Of a stretch of DNA of 64,000 nt, positions 7,603 through 15,550 are shown in pieces. Under the pieces are notes generated by a model. That model was not told where the DNA came from and made no database searches. It saw nothing but the letters and a program-made list of their open reading frames with translations. The stretch is from Leifsonia sp. NPDC080035 (GTDB lineage Bacteria; Actinomycetota; Actinomycetes; Actinomycetales; Microbacteriaceae): assembly GCF_040050925.1 (NCBI RefSeq), contig NZ_CP157390.1:3038001-3102000 (forward strand). Direction: 5' to 3'. The position numbers were made by a program, and so were the translations under genes. Position 1 is the stretch's first letter, and every line of letters begins with the position of its first letter.

Positions 7603-9129
7603 TCAGTCCTGATCGTCCGGCGACGTGGTGATGCCGGCAAGTGCCGACCCGATGACGGATCCGACGAGCAGCGCGGACACCGCGGGCCCGCGTCGCGGCG
7701 CGGCCGGGAGGATGCTGGTGTCGGCGACCACGAGACCCTCCAATCCCCGCAGCCGGCCCCAGCCGTCGACCGGCGCATCGTCGCCGCCGAAGGGAACCGT
7801 CCCGCAGGTGTGCAGCGATGTGCCGATGCGGCCCCGGATCCATGCGTCGAGGGCGTCGTCGTCGTTCAGGTCGAACCGGGAGGGGAGGTCGGTCCAGTCC
7901 GCCTCGGACCGCCACTCCTTCGAGTGGAGCAGTTCGGCGGTGAGCCGGAGCAGCTCCCGAAGGCGGCGACGGTCCTGCGCGGTGGCCAGGTAGCCGTAGT
8001 CGAGGGTGGCCTCACCGGTCTCCGCCACGACGGCGAGGCGGCCGCCGTTGCGCGGAGCCATGACACTCGTCATCAGCGTGCGTGTTCCGTCGTCCGGCCC
8101 GCCCACGAGAGCGGACGGCGAGACCAGCGTGGCCAGCAGCTCTGCGCCCTCGGTGTGCAGGGCCGCCCCGAGCCACGAGCCGTCCGGCGCGGGAACGGCA
8201 TGCCGGGGTCGCCACTGCACGACGAGTTGCGGGTGGTCGCCGAACCCGGCGCCGATCCGTGGCGCGTCGACGACGACCGGTATGCCGAGTCTGTCGAGCT
8301 CGGCCGCCGGCCCCACGCCGGAGACGAGCAGGAGACGTGCCGAGGCGATCGCCCCGGCGCAGAGCACGACCTGAGGCGCCGTGATCGACTGACCTCCCGC
8401 CGGGCCGCGAATCTCCACGCCTGTCGTCCGGCCGGCCGCCGTCGTCACCCGCCGGACTTCCGTGTCCCCGACGACCGTCAGATTGGGTCGATCGAGGATC
8501 GGGAGCAGGATGGCCGAAGCCGCATTCACCCGCGCCCCGTCCCGGACATTCCGTGGGACGGGGCCGATTCCCGGTTCGGCCCACGCATTCTTGTCCGGCT
8601 CGGGTGGGAAGCCGAGGCGGGCCGCCGCTGCGGCGAACGTCCGCGCGATCGGCGTGTCCGCCCCGTCTCTGTGCACGGGAAACGGGCCGCCGGTGCCGTG
8701 CACGGCGCTCGCGGCGAAATCCCTGTCGTCCTCGAGTGCGCGCAGCAGCGGGAGAACGCGCCCGGGGCTCCAGTGCGACCCGCCGATCGCCGCCCATTCG
8801 AGGAGATCGGCCCGCGTCGGGCGGATGAAGTAGCCGCCGTTCACGGTGGAGGAGCCGCCGGCGACGCGCCCCCGAACGGTGTCGTACGGGCGTTGCGCCG
8901 TCAGGACCCCGGGGAAGCGCCAGACGAACCGGGGGTCGGCGATGCCCGCCACGGACGCGCTGTCCATGAGGTCCGGCGGGAAACCCTCGGATGCGCCGGG
9001 CACCATCCCCGCCTCGACGAGAAGCACACGTCGAGAGGGGTCGCGCGAGAGGCGCTCGGCGACCACGCAGCCGGCGGACCCCCCACCGACCACGACGGCG
9101 TCGAACCCCCTCGCCGCGTCAGCCATCAT
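7603..9129 (-). CDS. mftG: mycofactocin-associated GMC oxidoreductase MftG
   Basis: This 508-aa flavoprotein belongs to the glucose-methanol-choline family. The FAD-binding motif VVVGGGSAGCVVAERL spans 12-27, the second GMC signature GRVAGGSSTVNGG follows near residue 90, and the C-terminal substrate/flavin region contains HTCGTVPFGGDD and the ending VVADTSILP. MftG homologues are reported to take electrons from reduced mycofactocin and link it to respiration. The gene overlaps the end of mftR (ATGA), so both are on one leftward message, divergent from mftE. Confidence 0.88.
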   Translation of the reverse strand: MMADAARGFDAVVVGGGSAGCVVAERLSRDPSRRVLLVEAGMVPGASEGFPPDLMDSASVAGIADPRFVWRFPGVLTAQRPYDTVRGRVAGGSSTVNGGYFIRPTRADLLEWAAIGGSHWSPGRVLPLLRALEDDRDFAASAVHGTGGPFPVHRDGADTPIARTFAAAAARLGFPPEPDKNAWAEPGIGPVPRNVRDGARVNAASAILLPILDRPNLTVVGDTEVRRVTTAAGRTTGVEIRGPAGGQSITAPQVVLCAGAIASARLLLVSGVGPAAELDRLGIPVVVDAPRIGAGFGDHPQLVVQWRPRHAVPAPDGSWLGAALHTEGAELLATLVSPSALVGGPDDGTRTLMTSVMAPRNGGRLAVVAETGEATLDYGYLATAQDRRRLRELLRLTAELLHSKEWRSEADWTDLPSRFDLNDDDALDAWIRGRIGTSLHTCGTVPFGGDDAPVDGWGRLRGLEGLVVADTSILPAAPRRGPAVSALLVGSVIGSALAGITTSPDDQD

Positions 9130-9722
9130 CCCCGCCCGTCGGGCAGACGATCCAGATTCTCGAGTGCTTCGCCGAGGATCGCCAGCAGATCGCCGTTCTC
9201 GTCGCGGAGCCAGGCCTCGTACGCCGAGAGGGACACGGCGAGGTAGATCCAGGCGATCTCCTGCGGCAACAGGTCACTCGGGGCGAGCTCGAGACGCTCT
9301 GCGGCGAAGTCGGCGATGGCCGCGCGCCAGGATGCGTATCGCAGCGCGGAGTGCGCCACGAGCGCCGGGACGTTGAGGAGAAGCTGCATGCGCTCGCGGT
9401 GATCGGACAGCTCCGAGACCGGGTACCGGTTGAACTCGAGAACCGCCTCGCGCAGTCCCTCGTGCATCGGGGTCCGCGCGTCGATCGCCGCCAGCGCGGC
9501 GCGGAACTGCTCGACGAGCGTGTCGAAGTCGCCCCACGCGAGGTCGTTCTTCGACGCGAAATAGCGGAAGAAGGTCCGCCGCCCGATGCCGGCCGCTGCC
9601 ACGATGTCATCGACCGTCGTCTCCGTGAAACCGCGCTCGATGAACAGTCTCAGGCCGATGTGACCCAATCGCGCCTTCGTCGAGGCGCGCTGTCCTCGCT
9701 GGGTGGAGATCGGCTCGCGCAT
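9126..9722 (-). CDS. mftR: mycofactocin system TetR-type regulator MftR
   Basis: This 198-aa TetR-family repressor has an N-terminal helix-turn-helix and a C-terminal ligand domain. The HTH stretch TTVDDIVAAAGIGRRTFFRY followed by FASKNDLAWGDFD is the hallmark of MftR proteins. Characterised mycobacterial MftR represses the mft genes and is reported to respond to long-chain acyl-CoA. The ATG at 9722 was chosen because it begins just before the conserved HTH region. A candidate operator is the dyad at 11928-11942 in the mftA promoter. The downstream gene mftG overlaps it by 4 nt. Confidence 0.88.
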   Translation of the reverse strand: MREPISTQRGQRASTKARLGHIGLRLFIERGFTETTVDDIVAAAGIGRRTFFRYFASKNDLAWGDFDTLVEQFRAALAAIDARTPMHEGLREAVLEFNRYPVSELSDHRERMQLLLNVPALVAHSALRYASWRAAIADFAAERLELAPSDLLPQEIAWIYLAVSLSAYEAWLRDENGDLLAILGEALENLDRLPDGRG

Positions 9723-9780
9723 CGTCCCATTGTGGACCACCGCGGAGCGCGACAACCGCTGCCGCCGTCGTCGGCGTCTG

Positions 9781-9786
9781 TACACT
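9781..9786 (+). promoter_or_regulatory. -10 box, leaderless start of mftE
   Basis: TACACT ends 6 nt before the ATG of mftE at 9793. It lies in the 70-nt divergent gap between mftR and mftE. No clear -35 box is visible. Confidence 0.5.
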
Positions 9787-9792
9787 GTCGCC

Positions 9793-10482
9793 ATGCGGCT
9801 CGGCGATCTCACCTGGAGACGGGCGGAGACCGGCTCCCTCGTCCTGGTGCCCGTCGGCTCCCTGGAACAACACGGCCCGCACCTGCCCCTGAACACCGAC
9901 AGCGTGATCGCCACCGCCGTCGCCGAGGGGATGGCACGCGCACTGGCGAGCTCTCGGACCGTCGCTGTCGCGCCCGCTGTGCCGTTCGGCGCCAGCGGCG
10001 AACACCAGGAGTTTCCCGGGACCGTTTCGATCGGCACCGAGGCCCTCGCACTCGTCCTGGTGGAACTCGCGCGATCGCTCGGCACGTGGGCGGCCGGCGT
10101 CGTCTTCGTGAACGGACACGGCGGAAACCTGGACGCCTTCGGCGCCGCCGTCGAGGTCATCCGAGCAGAGGGGATGGCGGCGACCTGGGTGCCCTGCGCG
10201 GTGCCGGACGGTGACGCGCACGCCGGCCGCACCGAGACGTCCCTCATGCTCCACCTCGGCCCGGACACGGTGGAGCTCGGCGTCGCGGCCGCGGGAGCGA
10301 CCGAGCCGATCGGTCGTCTCCTGCCCGCGCTGCGCGCGGCGGGGGTGCGGGCAGTGGCGCCGAACGGTGTGCTGGGAGACCCGGCCGGGGCGTCCGCGGC
10401 CGAGGGCGAGCGCCTCCTCGCGTCGATGATCAGCGGTGCGCTTGCGCGGCTGGAGCCGACGCTCGCCGCAGGGGCCCGATGA
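9793..10482 (+). CDS. mftE: mycofactocin precursor peptide peptidase MftE
   Basis: This 229-aa protein is of the creatininase family. It cleaves modified MftA to release the C-terminal Val-Tyr-derived lactam. Metal ligands are visible: SLEQHGPHLPLNTD at 23-36 (Glu25, His27, Asp36), VNGHGGN at 106-112 and the Glu in GRTETS (Glu148). The ATG is preceded by a leaderless -10 box. Its TGA overlaps the ATG of mftF, so the two are coupled. Here mftE and mftF precede mftA instead of following mftC and mftD. Confidence 0.9.
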   Translation: MRLGDLTWRRAETGSLVLVPVGSLEQHGPHLPLNTDSVIATAVAEGMARALASSRTVAVAPAVPFGASGEHQEFPGTVSIGTEALALVLVELARSLGTWAAGVVFVNGHGGNLDAFGAAVEVIRAEGMAATWVPCAVPDGDAHAGRTETSLMLHLGPDTVELGVAAAGATEPIGRLLPALRAAGVRAVAPNGVLGDPAGASAAEGERLLASMISGALARLEPTLAAGAR

Positions 10483-11915
10483 CCGGGCTGCCGGACGGCG
10501 CCGTCGTCGAACTCCGGCGCGACGTCCGCGTGTCCGACGCCGGGCGCACGCTGATCGGCGGCGCCCCGACGCGGGCGCTGTATCTGACAGAGGCGGCGGT
10601 CGGGCTCCTCGTCGACCGGCGCCTCACGGTGTCGTCCGCGGCATCGAGGAGGCTGGCGACCCTCCTCCTGGATGCGGGGATCGCCGAGCCCGTCCTCGAC
10701 TCGCTCCCAAAGTCGGCCGCCGGCCCCGGCGACGTCACGGTGGTCATCCCGGTGTATGGAAGGACGCCAGGGCTGGAGCGGTTGCTGGCGAGCATCCCGG
10801 AGGGGCACCCCATCGTCGTCGTCGACGATGCCTCGCCCGATCCCGCCCCGATCGCTGAGGCGGCCGAACGATACGGCGCCGCCGTGGTGGTTCTCCCCGA
10901 CAACCGCGGCCCCGGCGGGGCGAGGAACGCAGGCCTCGCCGAGGTGCGCACCGAGTTCGTCGCCTTCGCGGACTCCGACGTCGTCATCGACGACACGGTG
11001 ATCCCAGCGCTGTTGAAGCACTTCGTCGACCCGGCAGTCTCCGTCGTGGCGCCCCGCGTGCTCGGCCTGGTCGATGGAGACGAGACGAACTGGATCGGAC
11101 GATACGAGGCGGCGCGCTCGTCGCTCGACCTCGGAGCGGTCGGCGGGAGTGTGCGCCCGCGTTCGCCGATCGCGTGGGCGCCTGCGGCGTTCCTCCTCGC
11201 CCGCGTCGCCGATCTCGGCGCCGCCTTCACGCCGGGGGTCCGCAAGGGCGAGGACGTCGATCTCGTGTGGCGGCTGGTCTCCGAGGGGCGGCGCATCCGC
11301 TACGAGCCGCTCGTCGTCGTCCGGCACGAACACCGGACGACGGTGCGGACGTGGCTCGGGCGCAAGCTGGAATACGGATCGTCTGCGACGGGCCTCGCCA
11401 AGCGTCACGGCAGCCTCGTCGCGCCGGCGATCCTCGCCCCGTGGAGCACCGTGTTCATCCTGGGGCTCCTCCTCCAGAGGCGTTGGTCGATCGTCCTGGC
11501 GGGCGGTTCCGTCGTGTTCGCGTGGCTTCGGATCGCGCGCCGGCTCGGGCGAGGATCCCACCCCTACAGGGACGCCGCACGCCTGACGGCGAAGGGCGTC
11601 GGATCGACGGTGTGGCAGACCGTCGCGCTGATCCTCCGCCATTGGTGGCCCCTCGCCGCCGTCGCTGCGATCCTCTCGCGCCGCGCGCGGCGCGCCGTCG
11701 CCGCCGCTGTCGTTCTGGACGCGGCGGTGGAGTACGGCCGGGTTCGGCCGCGACTCGACCCGATCCGGTTCGCACTCGCACGCCGCCTCGACGACATCGC
11801 GCACGGCTACGGGATCTGGAAGAGCGTCGTCACGGAGCGTTCGGCTCGCGCGCTGCTCCCGCATTTCGTCCGGTCGACCCGGGCCACCTCGGCGATCCGC
11901 ACGCAGAAGAGCTGA
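10479..11915 (+). CDS. mftF: mycofactocin glycosyltransferase MftF
   Basis: This 478-aa family-2 glycosyltransferase is thought to add an oligoglucose chain to mycofactocin. A leader domain of about 85 residues precedes the GT2 core: TVVIPVYGR at 87-95, VVVDDASPD at 113-121, NRGPGGARNAG at 142-152 and the nucleotide-sugar motif DSD at 165-167. GEDVDLVWRL holds the catalytic-region acid. The C-terminal part carries hydrophobic segments (around 320-345 and 380-400) that may anchor it to the membrane. The order of domains matches MftF. A 102-nt gap with a promoter separates it from mftA. Confidence 0.9.
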   Translation: MTGLPDGAVVELRRDVRVSDAGRTLIGGAPTRALYLTEAAVGLLVDRRLTVSSAASRRLATLLLDAGIAEPVLDSLPKSAAGPGDVTVVIPVYGRTPGLERLLASIPEGHPIVVVDDASPDPAPIAEAAERYGAAVVVLPDNRGPGGARNAGLAEVRTEFVAFADSDVVIDDTVIPALLKHFVDPAVSVVAPRVLGLVDGDETNWIGRYEAARSSLDLGAVGGSVRPRSPIAWAPAAFLLARVADLGAAFTPGVRKGEDVDLVWRLVSEGRRIRYEPLVVVRHEHRTTVRTWLGRKLEYGSSATGLAKRHGSLVAPAILAPWSTVFILGLLLQRRWSIVLAGGSVVFAWLRIARRLGRGSHPYRDAARLTAKGVGSTVWQTVALILRHWWPLAAVAAILSRRARRAVAAAVVLDAAVEYGRVRPRLDPIRFALARRLDDIAHGYGIWKSVVTERSARALLPHFVRSTRATSAIRTQKS

Positions 11916-11921
11916 TCGCTC

Positions 11922-11950
11922 TTGCCCTGGCACCGAGTGCCACCTAGAGT
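11922..11950 (+). promoter_or_regulatory. promoter of the mftABC-SDR operon
   Basis: TTGCCC (11922-11927) and TAGAGT (11945-11950) stand exactly 17 nt apart, followed by a leader of about 60 nt and the AAAGGAG site of mftA. A perfect 15-bp dyad fills the spacer, so a repressor bound there would block RNA polymerase. Confidence 0.6.
11928..11942 (+). promoter_or_regulatory. dyad TGGCAC-CGA-GTGCCA, candidate MftR operator
   Basis: The six-base arms are perfectly complementary with a 3-base centre, and the site lies between the -35 and -10 boxes of the mftA promoter. A TetR-family regulator (MftR) is encoded in the same locus, and this is the most symmetric site near mftA. Binding by MftR is inferred, not shown. 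Confidence 0.5.
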
Positions 11951-12017
11951 ATGGACCATCGCGGGAACACTCCACGATCGATGACGATCACGCTGCACTG
12001 TTGCAAAGGAGAAACGC

Positions 12018-12116
12018 ATGGATGATAAGAATTCAGCCATCGACGCCGACGAGATGATCGAGGCCGACGCCCTTGTGGAAGAGGTCTCCATCGATGGGAT
12101 GTGCGGTGTCTACTGA
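12018..12116 (+). CDS. mftA: mycofactocin precursor peptide MftA
   Basis: This 32-aa ribosomal peptide begins MDDKNSAIDADEMIEADALV and ends IDGMCGVY, the conserved C-terminus of MftA. The radical SAM enzyme MftC decarboxylates the last Tyr and links it to the preceding Val; MftE then frees that dipeptide, which becomes the redox cofactor. AAAGGAG stands 7 nt before the ATG. The acidic leader contrasts with the hydrophobic core. The first codons (GAT GAT AAG AAT TCA) are poorer in G/C than neighbouring genes. The 3' end overlaps the start of mftB. Confidence 0.95.
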   Translation: MDDKNSAIDADEMIEADALVEEVSIDGMCGVY

Positions 12117-12429
12117 CATCACCGCCCGACCAGCCGACACCGGCGAACCGATCTCCGGCCGGATCGACCTGGAGCGCGCGTGGCGCGTGCACCCGCAGGT
12201 TTCGATCCGGCCGGAACCGTTCGGAGCCCTTCTCTACCACTTCGGCACCCGCACCCTGTCGTTCCTGAAAGATCCTCGGCTGCTCGCCGCCGTCAACGGG
12301 CTGTCGGCGCACGCCACGGCCAGGGAGGCGTGTCTCGCGGCCGGCATCGAGGAGTCCCAGCTGCCGCGGTTCGCGGTCGCCCTGGAGACGCTGCGCCGAT
12401 CGCAGATGATCGTGGGGGTGCCGGCGTGA
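12106..12429 (+). CDS. mftB: mycofactocin chaperone MftB (RRE protein)
   Basis: This protein of about 107 aa carries the RiPP-recognition (PqqD-like) winged-helix fold that holds MftA for MftC. The run AWRVHPQVSIRPEPFGALLY and the following HFGTRTLSFLKDPRLL are typical of MftB. Its start lies within the last codons of mftA. GTG 12106 was chosen; ATG 12094, 9 nt after AAGAGG, is an alternative that adds four residues. The 3' end overlaps mftC by 4 nt (GTGA), so mftA-B-C are translationally linked. Confidence 0.9.
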   Translation: MSTDITARPADTGEPISGRIDLERAWRVHPQVSIRPEPFGALLYHFGTRTLSFLKDPRLLAAVNGLSAHATAREACLAAGIEESQLPRFAVALETLRRSQMIVGVPA

Positions 12430-13700
12430 CACTGCTGGAACCCGCCCCGCCCCGCACCCGTCCGGAACCGGGCTCCCGGCTCGTCGATCTGTTCGAGTAC
12501 GGGCTGGACGCGCCGATCTGCCTGACCTGGGAGCTCACCTACGCGTGCAACCTCTCGTGCGTGCACTGCCTGTCGAGCTCCGGTCGCAGGGACCCGCGCG
12601 AGCTGACGACCGATGAGTGCAAAGCGGTGATCGACGAGCTCGAACGGATGCAGGTGTTCTATGTGAACATCGGCGGCGGCGAGCCGACGGTCCGAAGCGA
12701 CTTCTGGGAGATCGTCGACTACGCCACCAGCCATCACGTCGGCGTCAAGTTCTCGACGAATGGCGTGAAGCTCACCCCCGAGCGCGCGAGGCAGCTCGCG
12801 GCCAACGACTATCTGGACGTGCAGATCTCGCTCGACGGCGCCACTGCCGAGGTCAACGACTACGTGCGCGGCCCCGGCTCGTACGACACCGCGTTGACGG
12901 CGATGCAGAACCTCCACGACGCGGGGATGAAGAACTTCAAGCTCTCGGTCGTGTGCACGCGGTACAACATCCCGCAGCTCGACGAGTTCAAGGCGATCGC
13001 CGACCGCTACGGCGCTCAGCTCCGCCTCACCCGGCTCCGCCCGTCCGGCCGCGGCGCCGACACGTGGGACGATCTGCACCCGCTGCCCGCGCAGCAGCGC
13101 GAGCTGTACGACTGGCTCGTGGCCAACGGCGATGGTGTGCTGACCGGGGACTCGTTCTTCCACCTGTCCGCCTACGGTCAGGCCCTTCCCGGGCTGAACC
13201 TGTGCGGCGCGGGACGCGTGGTCTGCCTCATCGACCCGGTCGGCGACGTCTACGCCTGCCCCTTCGCCATCCACGAGGAGTTCCTCGCCGGCAACGTCCG
13301 GATGCCGGGCGGATTCCAGGAGGTGTGGAGGGGCTCGGAGCTCTTCCAGCGCCTCCGTCAGCCGCAGTCGGGCGGAGCGTGCAGCTCCTGCCAGTTCTTC
13401 GACACCTGCAAGGGCGGCTGCATGGCGGCGAAGTTCTTCACCGGGCTGCCGCTGGACGGTCCCGACCCCGAATGCGTCCAGGGTTACGGCGAGGAGCTGC
13501 TCGCCGCGGCCACGGAACGTTCTGCTCCCCGCCCCTCCATCGACCACTCGCACCGCACCTCACCGCCGCGGCCCCGCAGCGGGCTCGGACCCGTCAGGGT
13601 CACGCTGAAGCGCCGTGAGGAGCTGGGCCGACCGACAGCGAACGCCTGCGAGCCGGATCCGCTCGCCGGATTCACCGAAGCAACGACCGCACGACAGTAG
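12426..13700 (+). CDS. mftC: mycofactocin radical SAM maturase MftC
   Basis: This 424-aa radical S-adenosylmethionine enzyme performs the oxidative decarboxylation of the MftA C-terminal Tyr and its carbon-carbon coupling to Val. The [4Fe-4S]-SAM motif CNLSCVHC has its cysteines at 41, 45 and 48; GGGEPT follows near residue 82. The SPASM region has CGAGRVVC, YACPF, CSSCQFFDTCKGGC and a final Cys in PECVQGYG, enough ligands for two auxiliary clusters. The last 75 residues are low in complexity, rich in Pro and Arg, and look dispensable. The GTG start overlaps mftB. Confidence 0.95.
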   Translation: MTLLEPAPPRTRPEPGSRLVDLFEYGLDAPICLTWELTYACNLSCVHCLSSSGRRDPRELTTDECKAVIDELERMQVFYVNIGGGEPTVRSDFWEIVDYATSHHVGVKFSTNGVKLTPERARQLAANDYLDVQISLDGATAEVNDYVRGPGSYDTALTAMQNLHDAGMKNFKLSVVCTRYNIPQLDEFKAIADRYGAQLRLTRLRPSGRGADTWDDLHPLPAQQRELYDWLVANGDGVLTGDSFFHLSAYGQALPGLNLCGAGRVVCLIDPVGDVYACPFAIHEEFLAGNVRMPGGFQEVWRGSELFQRLRQPQSGGACSSCQFFDTCKGGCMAAKFFTGLPLDGPDPECVQGYGEELLAAATERSAPRPSIDHSHRTSPPRPRSGLGPVRVTLKRREELGRPTANACEPDPLAGFTEATTARQ

Positions 13701-13734
13701 CCTCCGCTCCGCGAGGGGAGGACAGCGAGACACA

Positions 13735-13776
13735 CCCGAGGCGACCTCGGGCGATTCTGCGCGCCCATTCGGGCGC
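13735..13776 (+). repeat. two tandem stem-loops between mftC and the first SDR gene
   Basis: CCCGAGG-CGA-CCTCGGG (13735-13751) and GCGCCC-ATTC-GGGCGC (13761-13776) are perfect short hairpins in the 139-nt gap. No T-run follows either one. They may reduce read-through or protect the mftABC mRNA end, so that the SDR genes are expressed at a different level. Confidence 0.45.
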
Positions 13777-13839
13777 CACACGATGCTCCGCCGCGCGCAT
13801 GAAGCGACGACGGAAGGACAAAGAGAAAGAGGATCGATC

Positions 13840-14655
13840 ATGGGAGTTCTCGAGGGCAAAGTCGCCTTCATCACCGGTGCTGCCCGCGGCCAGGGCCGCA
13901 GTCACGCCGTCCGCCTCGCCCAGGAGGGAGCGGATATCGTCGCGATCGACATCGCTGCGCAGATCGACAGCGTCCCCTACCCGATGTCGTCGCCCGACGA
14001 TCTCGCCGAGACCCAGCGTCTGGTGGAGGCGCTCGACCGTCGCATCGTCACCCAGGTGGCCGACGTACGCGATCGGGATGCGCTGCAGGCGGCTTTCGAC
14101 GCGGGAACCGCTCAGCTCGGACCGGTGGACATCGTGCTCGCCAACGCCGGGATCGCGCCGATGTCGATGCACCCGTCCGTGCAGGAGTGGACGGACGTCA
14201 TCGCGACGAACCTGACCGGCGTCTACAACACCGTCGAGGTCGCGAAGCCGTCGATGATCGAGCGCGGCGTGGGTGGAGCGATCGTCCTCACGAGCTCGAC
14301 GGCCGGACTCACGGGAATCGGCGGGGACACGCCCGGCGGCCTCGGCTACACGGCGGCGAAGCACGGCGTGGTGGGACTGATGCGCGCGTACGCGAACTAC
14401 CTGGCCCCGTACTCGATTCGCGTCAACACGGTGCACCCGACGGGCGTGAACACTCCGATGGTCGTCAACGACGTCATGCAGGAGTTCATCCAGGCCGACC
14501 CCGCGATGGGGCAGGCGATGGCCAACGCGCTTCCGGTACCGATGGTCGAACCGGTGGACATATCCAACGCGATCCTCTGGCTCGTGTCCGACGCCGCCCG
14601 CTACGTGACCGGGGTGACGCTCCCGGTCGACGCCGGCTTCGTCAATAAGCGATAG
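13840..14655 (+). CDS. mycofactocin-coupled SDR oxidoreductase (copy 1)
   Basis: This 271-aa short-chain dehydrogenase/reductase has a Rossmann motif TGAARGQGRSHAV near residue 12 that is typical of mycofactocin-dependent SDRs, which keep their NAD(H) bound and pass electrons to mycofactocin. NAGIAP, TSSTAGL and the catalytic YTAAK follow. An extra segment rich in acidic residues (about 40-65) between the second strand and VEALDRRIV is shared with the following paralogues. A GAGG-type site precedes the ATG. It is the first of five tandem copies; the substrate, probably an alcohol or terpenoid, is unknown. Confidence 0.88.
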   Translation: MGVLEGKVAFITGAARGQGRSHAVRLAQEGADIVAIDIAAQIDSVPYPMSSPDDLAETQRLVEALDRRIVTQVADVRDRDALQAAFDAGTAQLGPVDIVLANAGIAPMSMHPSVQEWTDVIATNLTGVYNTVEVAKPSMIERGVGGAIVLTSSTAGLTGIGGDTPGGLGYTAAKHGVVGLMRAYANYLAPYSIRVNTVHPTGVNTPMVVNDVMQEFIQADPAMGQAMANALPVPMVEPVDISNAILWLVSDAARYVTGVTLPVDAGFVNKR

Positions 14656-14675
14656 GGCAGAGAGAAGGCATCGAA

Positions 14676-15539
14676 ATGGGAATGCTGGATGGCAAGGTCG
14701 CACTGATCACGGGAGGCTCCCGCGGTCAGGGCAGGGCGCACGCCGTGACCTGCGCGCGGGAAGGGGCCGACGTCATCATCGTCGACACCCTCGACCAGAT
14801 CGGAAGCGTCGTCTACCCGATGGCGCAGCAGGCGGACATCGACGAGACCGTACGCCAGGTCGAAGCGCTCGATCGACGGATCGTCGCCGTCGTCGGCGAT
14901 GTGCGCAGGCAAGCGGACCTGGACGCGGCCGTCTCCCGCGGCGTCGCCGAGTTCGGGAGGGTCGACATCCTGATCGCGAATGCCGGCATCTTCTCGCTCG
15001 CTCCGGCGCACGAGATGACCGACGAGATGTGGGACGACATGATCGCCGTCAATCTCACCGGGGTGTGGAAGTCGGCCAAGGCCGTTCTTCCGCAGATGAT
15101 GTCGCAGGGCGGAGGGTCGATCGTGATGACCTCGTCCATCAACGGTCTGGAGCCCGGCGAGAACTACGTGCACTACTGCGCGGCGAAGTTCGGCGTGGTC
15201 GGCGTGATGAAGACGCTCGCCCTGGAGTACGCGAAGCACGGGATCCGCGTCAACGCGGTGCACCCCGGTGCGATCCTCACCCCGATGACGAGCTGGCAGG
15301 GCGCATGGGACATGATGTCGGGCAAGCCGGCCGGTGAGGGGACCGAGGCGGACATGCTCGAGGCCGGCTATTCGTTCCACGCCCTCAAGGGCAACGGCTT
15401 CCTCTCGCCCCAGCGCATCGCCGATGCGGCGCTGTGGCTGAACTCCGACCTCGCGTCGTCGGTCACCGGCATCTCGGTTCCTGTCGACGCCGGTCATCTG
15501 CTCATGCCGGGCTACAACTCGGCGCCGGTCAAGGGCTGA
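14676..15539 (+). CDS. mycofactocin-coupled SDR oxidoreductase (copy 2)
   Basis: This 287-aa short-chain dehydrogenase is the second of five tandem paralogues. Its glycine motif reads GGSRGQGRAHAV, departing from the GAARGQGRSHA of the other four. It keeps NAGIFS, TSSINGL and the catalytic YCAAK. GAGAAGG precedes the ATG, and the gap from the previous copy is 20 nt. It is the longest copy, with an extended loop before the C-terminal strand (SWQGAWDMMSGKPAGEGTEA). Sequence divergence from its neighbours suggests a different substrate. Confidence 0.86.
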   Translation: MGMLDGKVALITGGSRGQGRAHAVTCAREGADVIIVDTLDQIGSVVYPMAQQADIDETVRQVEALDRRIVAVVGDVRRQADLDAAVSRGVAEFGRVDILIANAGIFSLAPAHEMTDEMWDDMIAVNLTGVWKSAKAVLPQMMSQGGGSIVMTSSINGLEPGENYVHYCAAKFGVVGVMKTLALEYAKHGIRVNAVHPGAILTPMTSWQGAWDMMSGKPAGEGTEADMLEAGYSFHALKGNGFLSPQRIADAALWLNSDLASSVTGISVPVDAGHLLMPGYNSAPVKG

Positions 15540-15550
15540 GGAGGACGGTC

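Noticed and set aside
7580..7603. att-like direct repeats at the edges of the mycofactocin locus
   Set aside because: The short edge sequences at 7581-7602 and 21305-21392 share no convincing repeat, so no integration site is called.
9126..11975. 949-codon leftward open frame
   Set aside because: Only its last 198 codons are a protein (MftR). The rest is antisense to mftE and mftF and has an Arg/Asp/Pro-rich composition typical of high-GC shadow frames.
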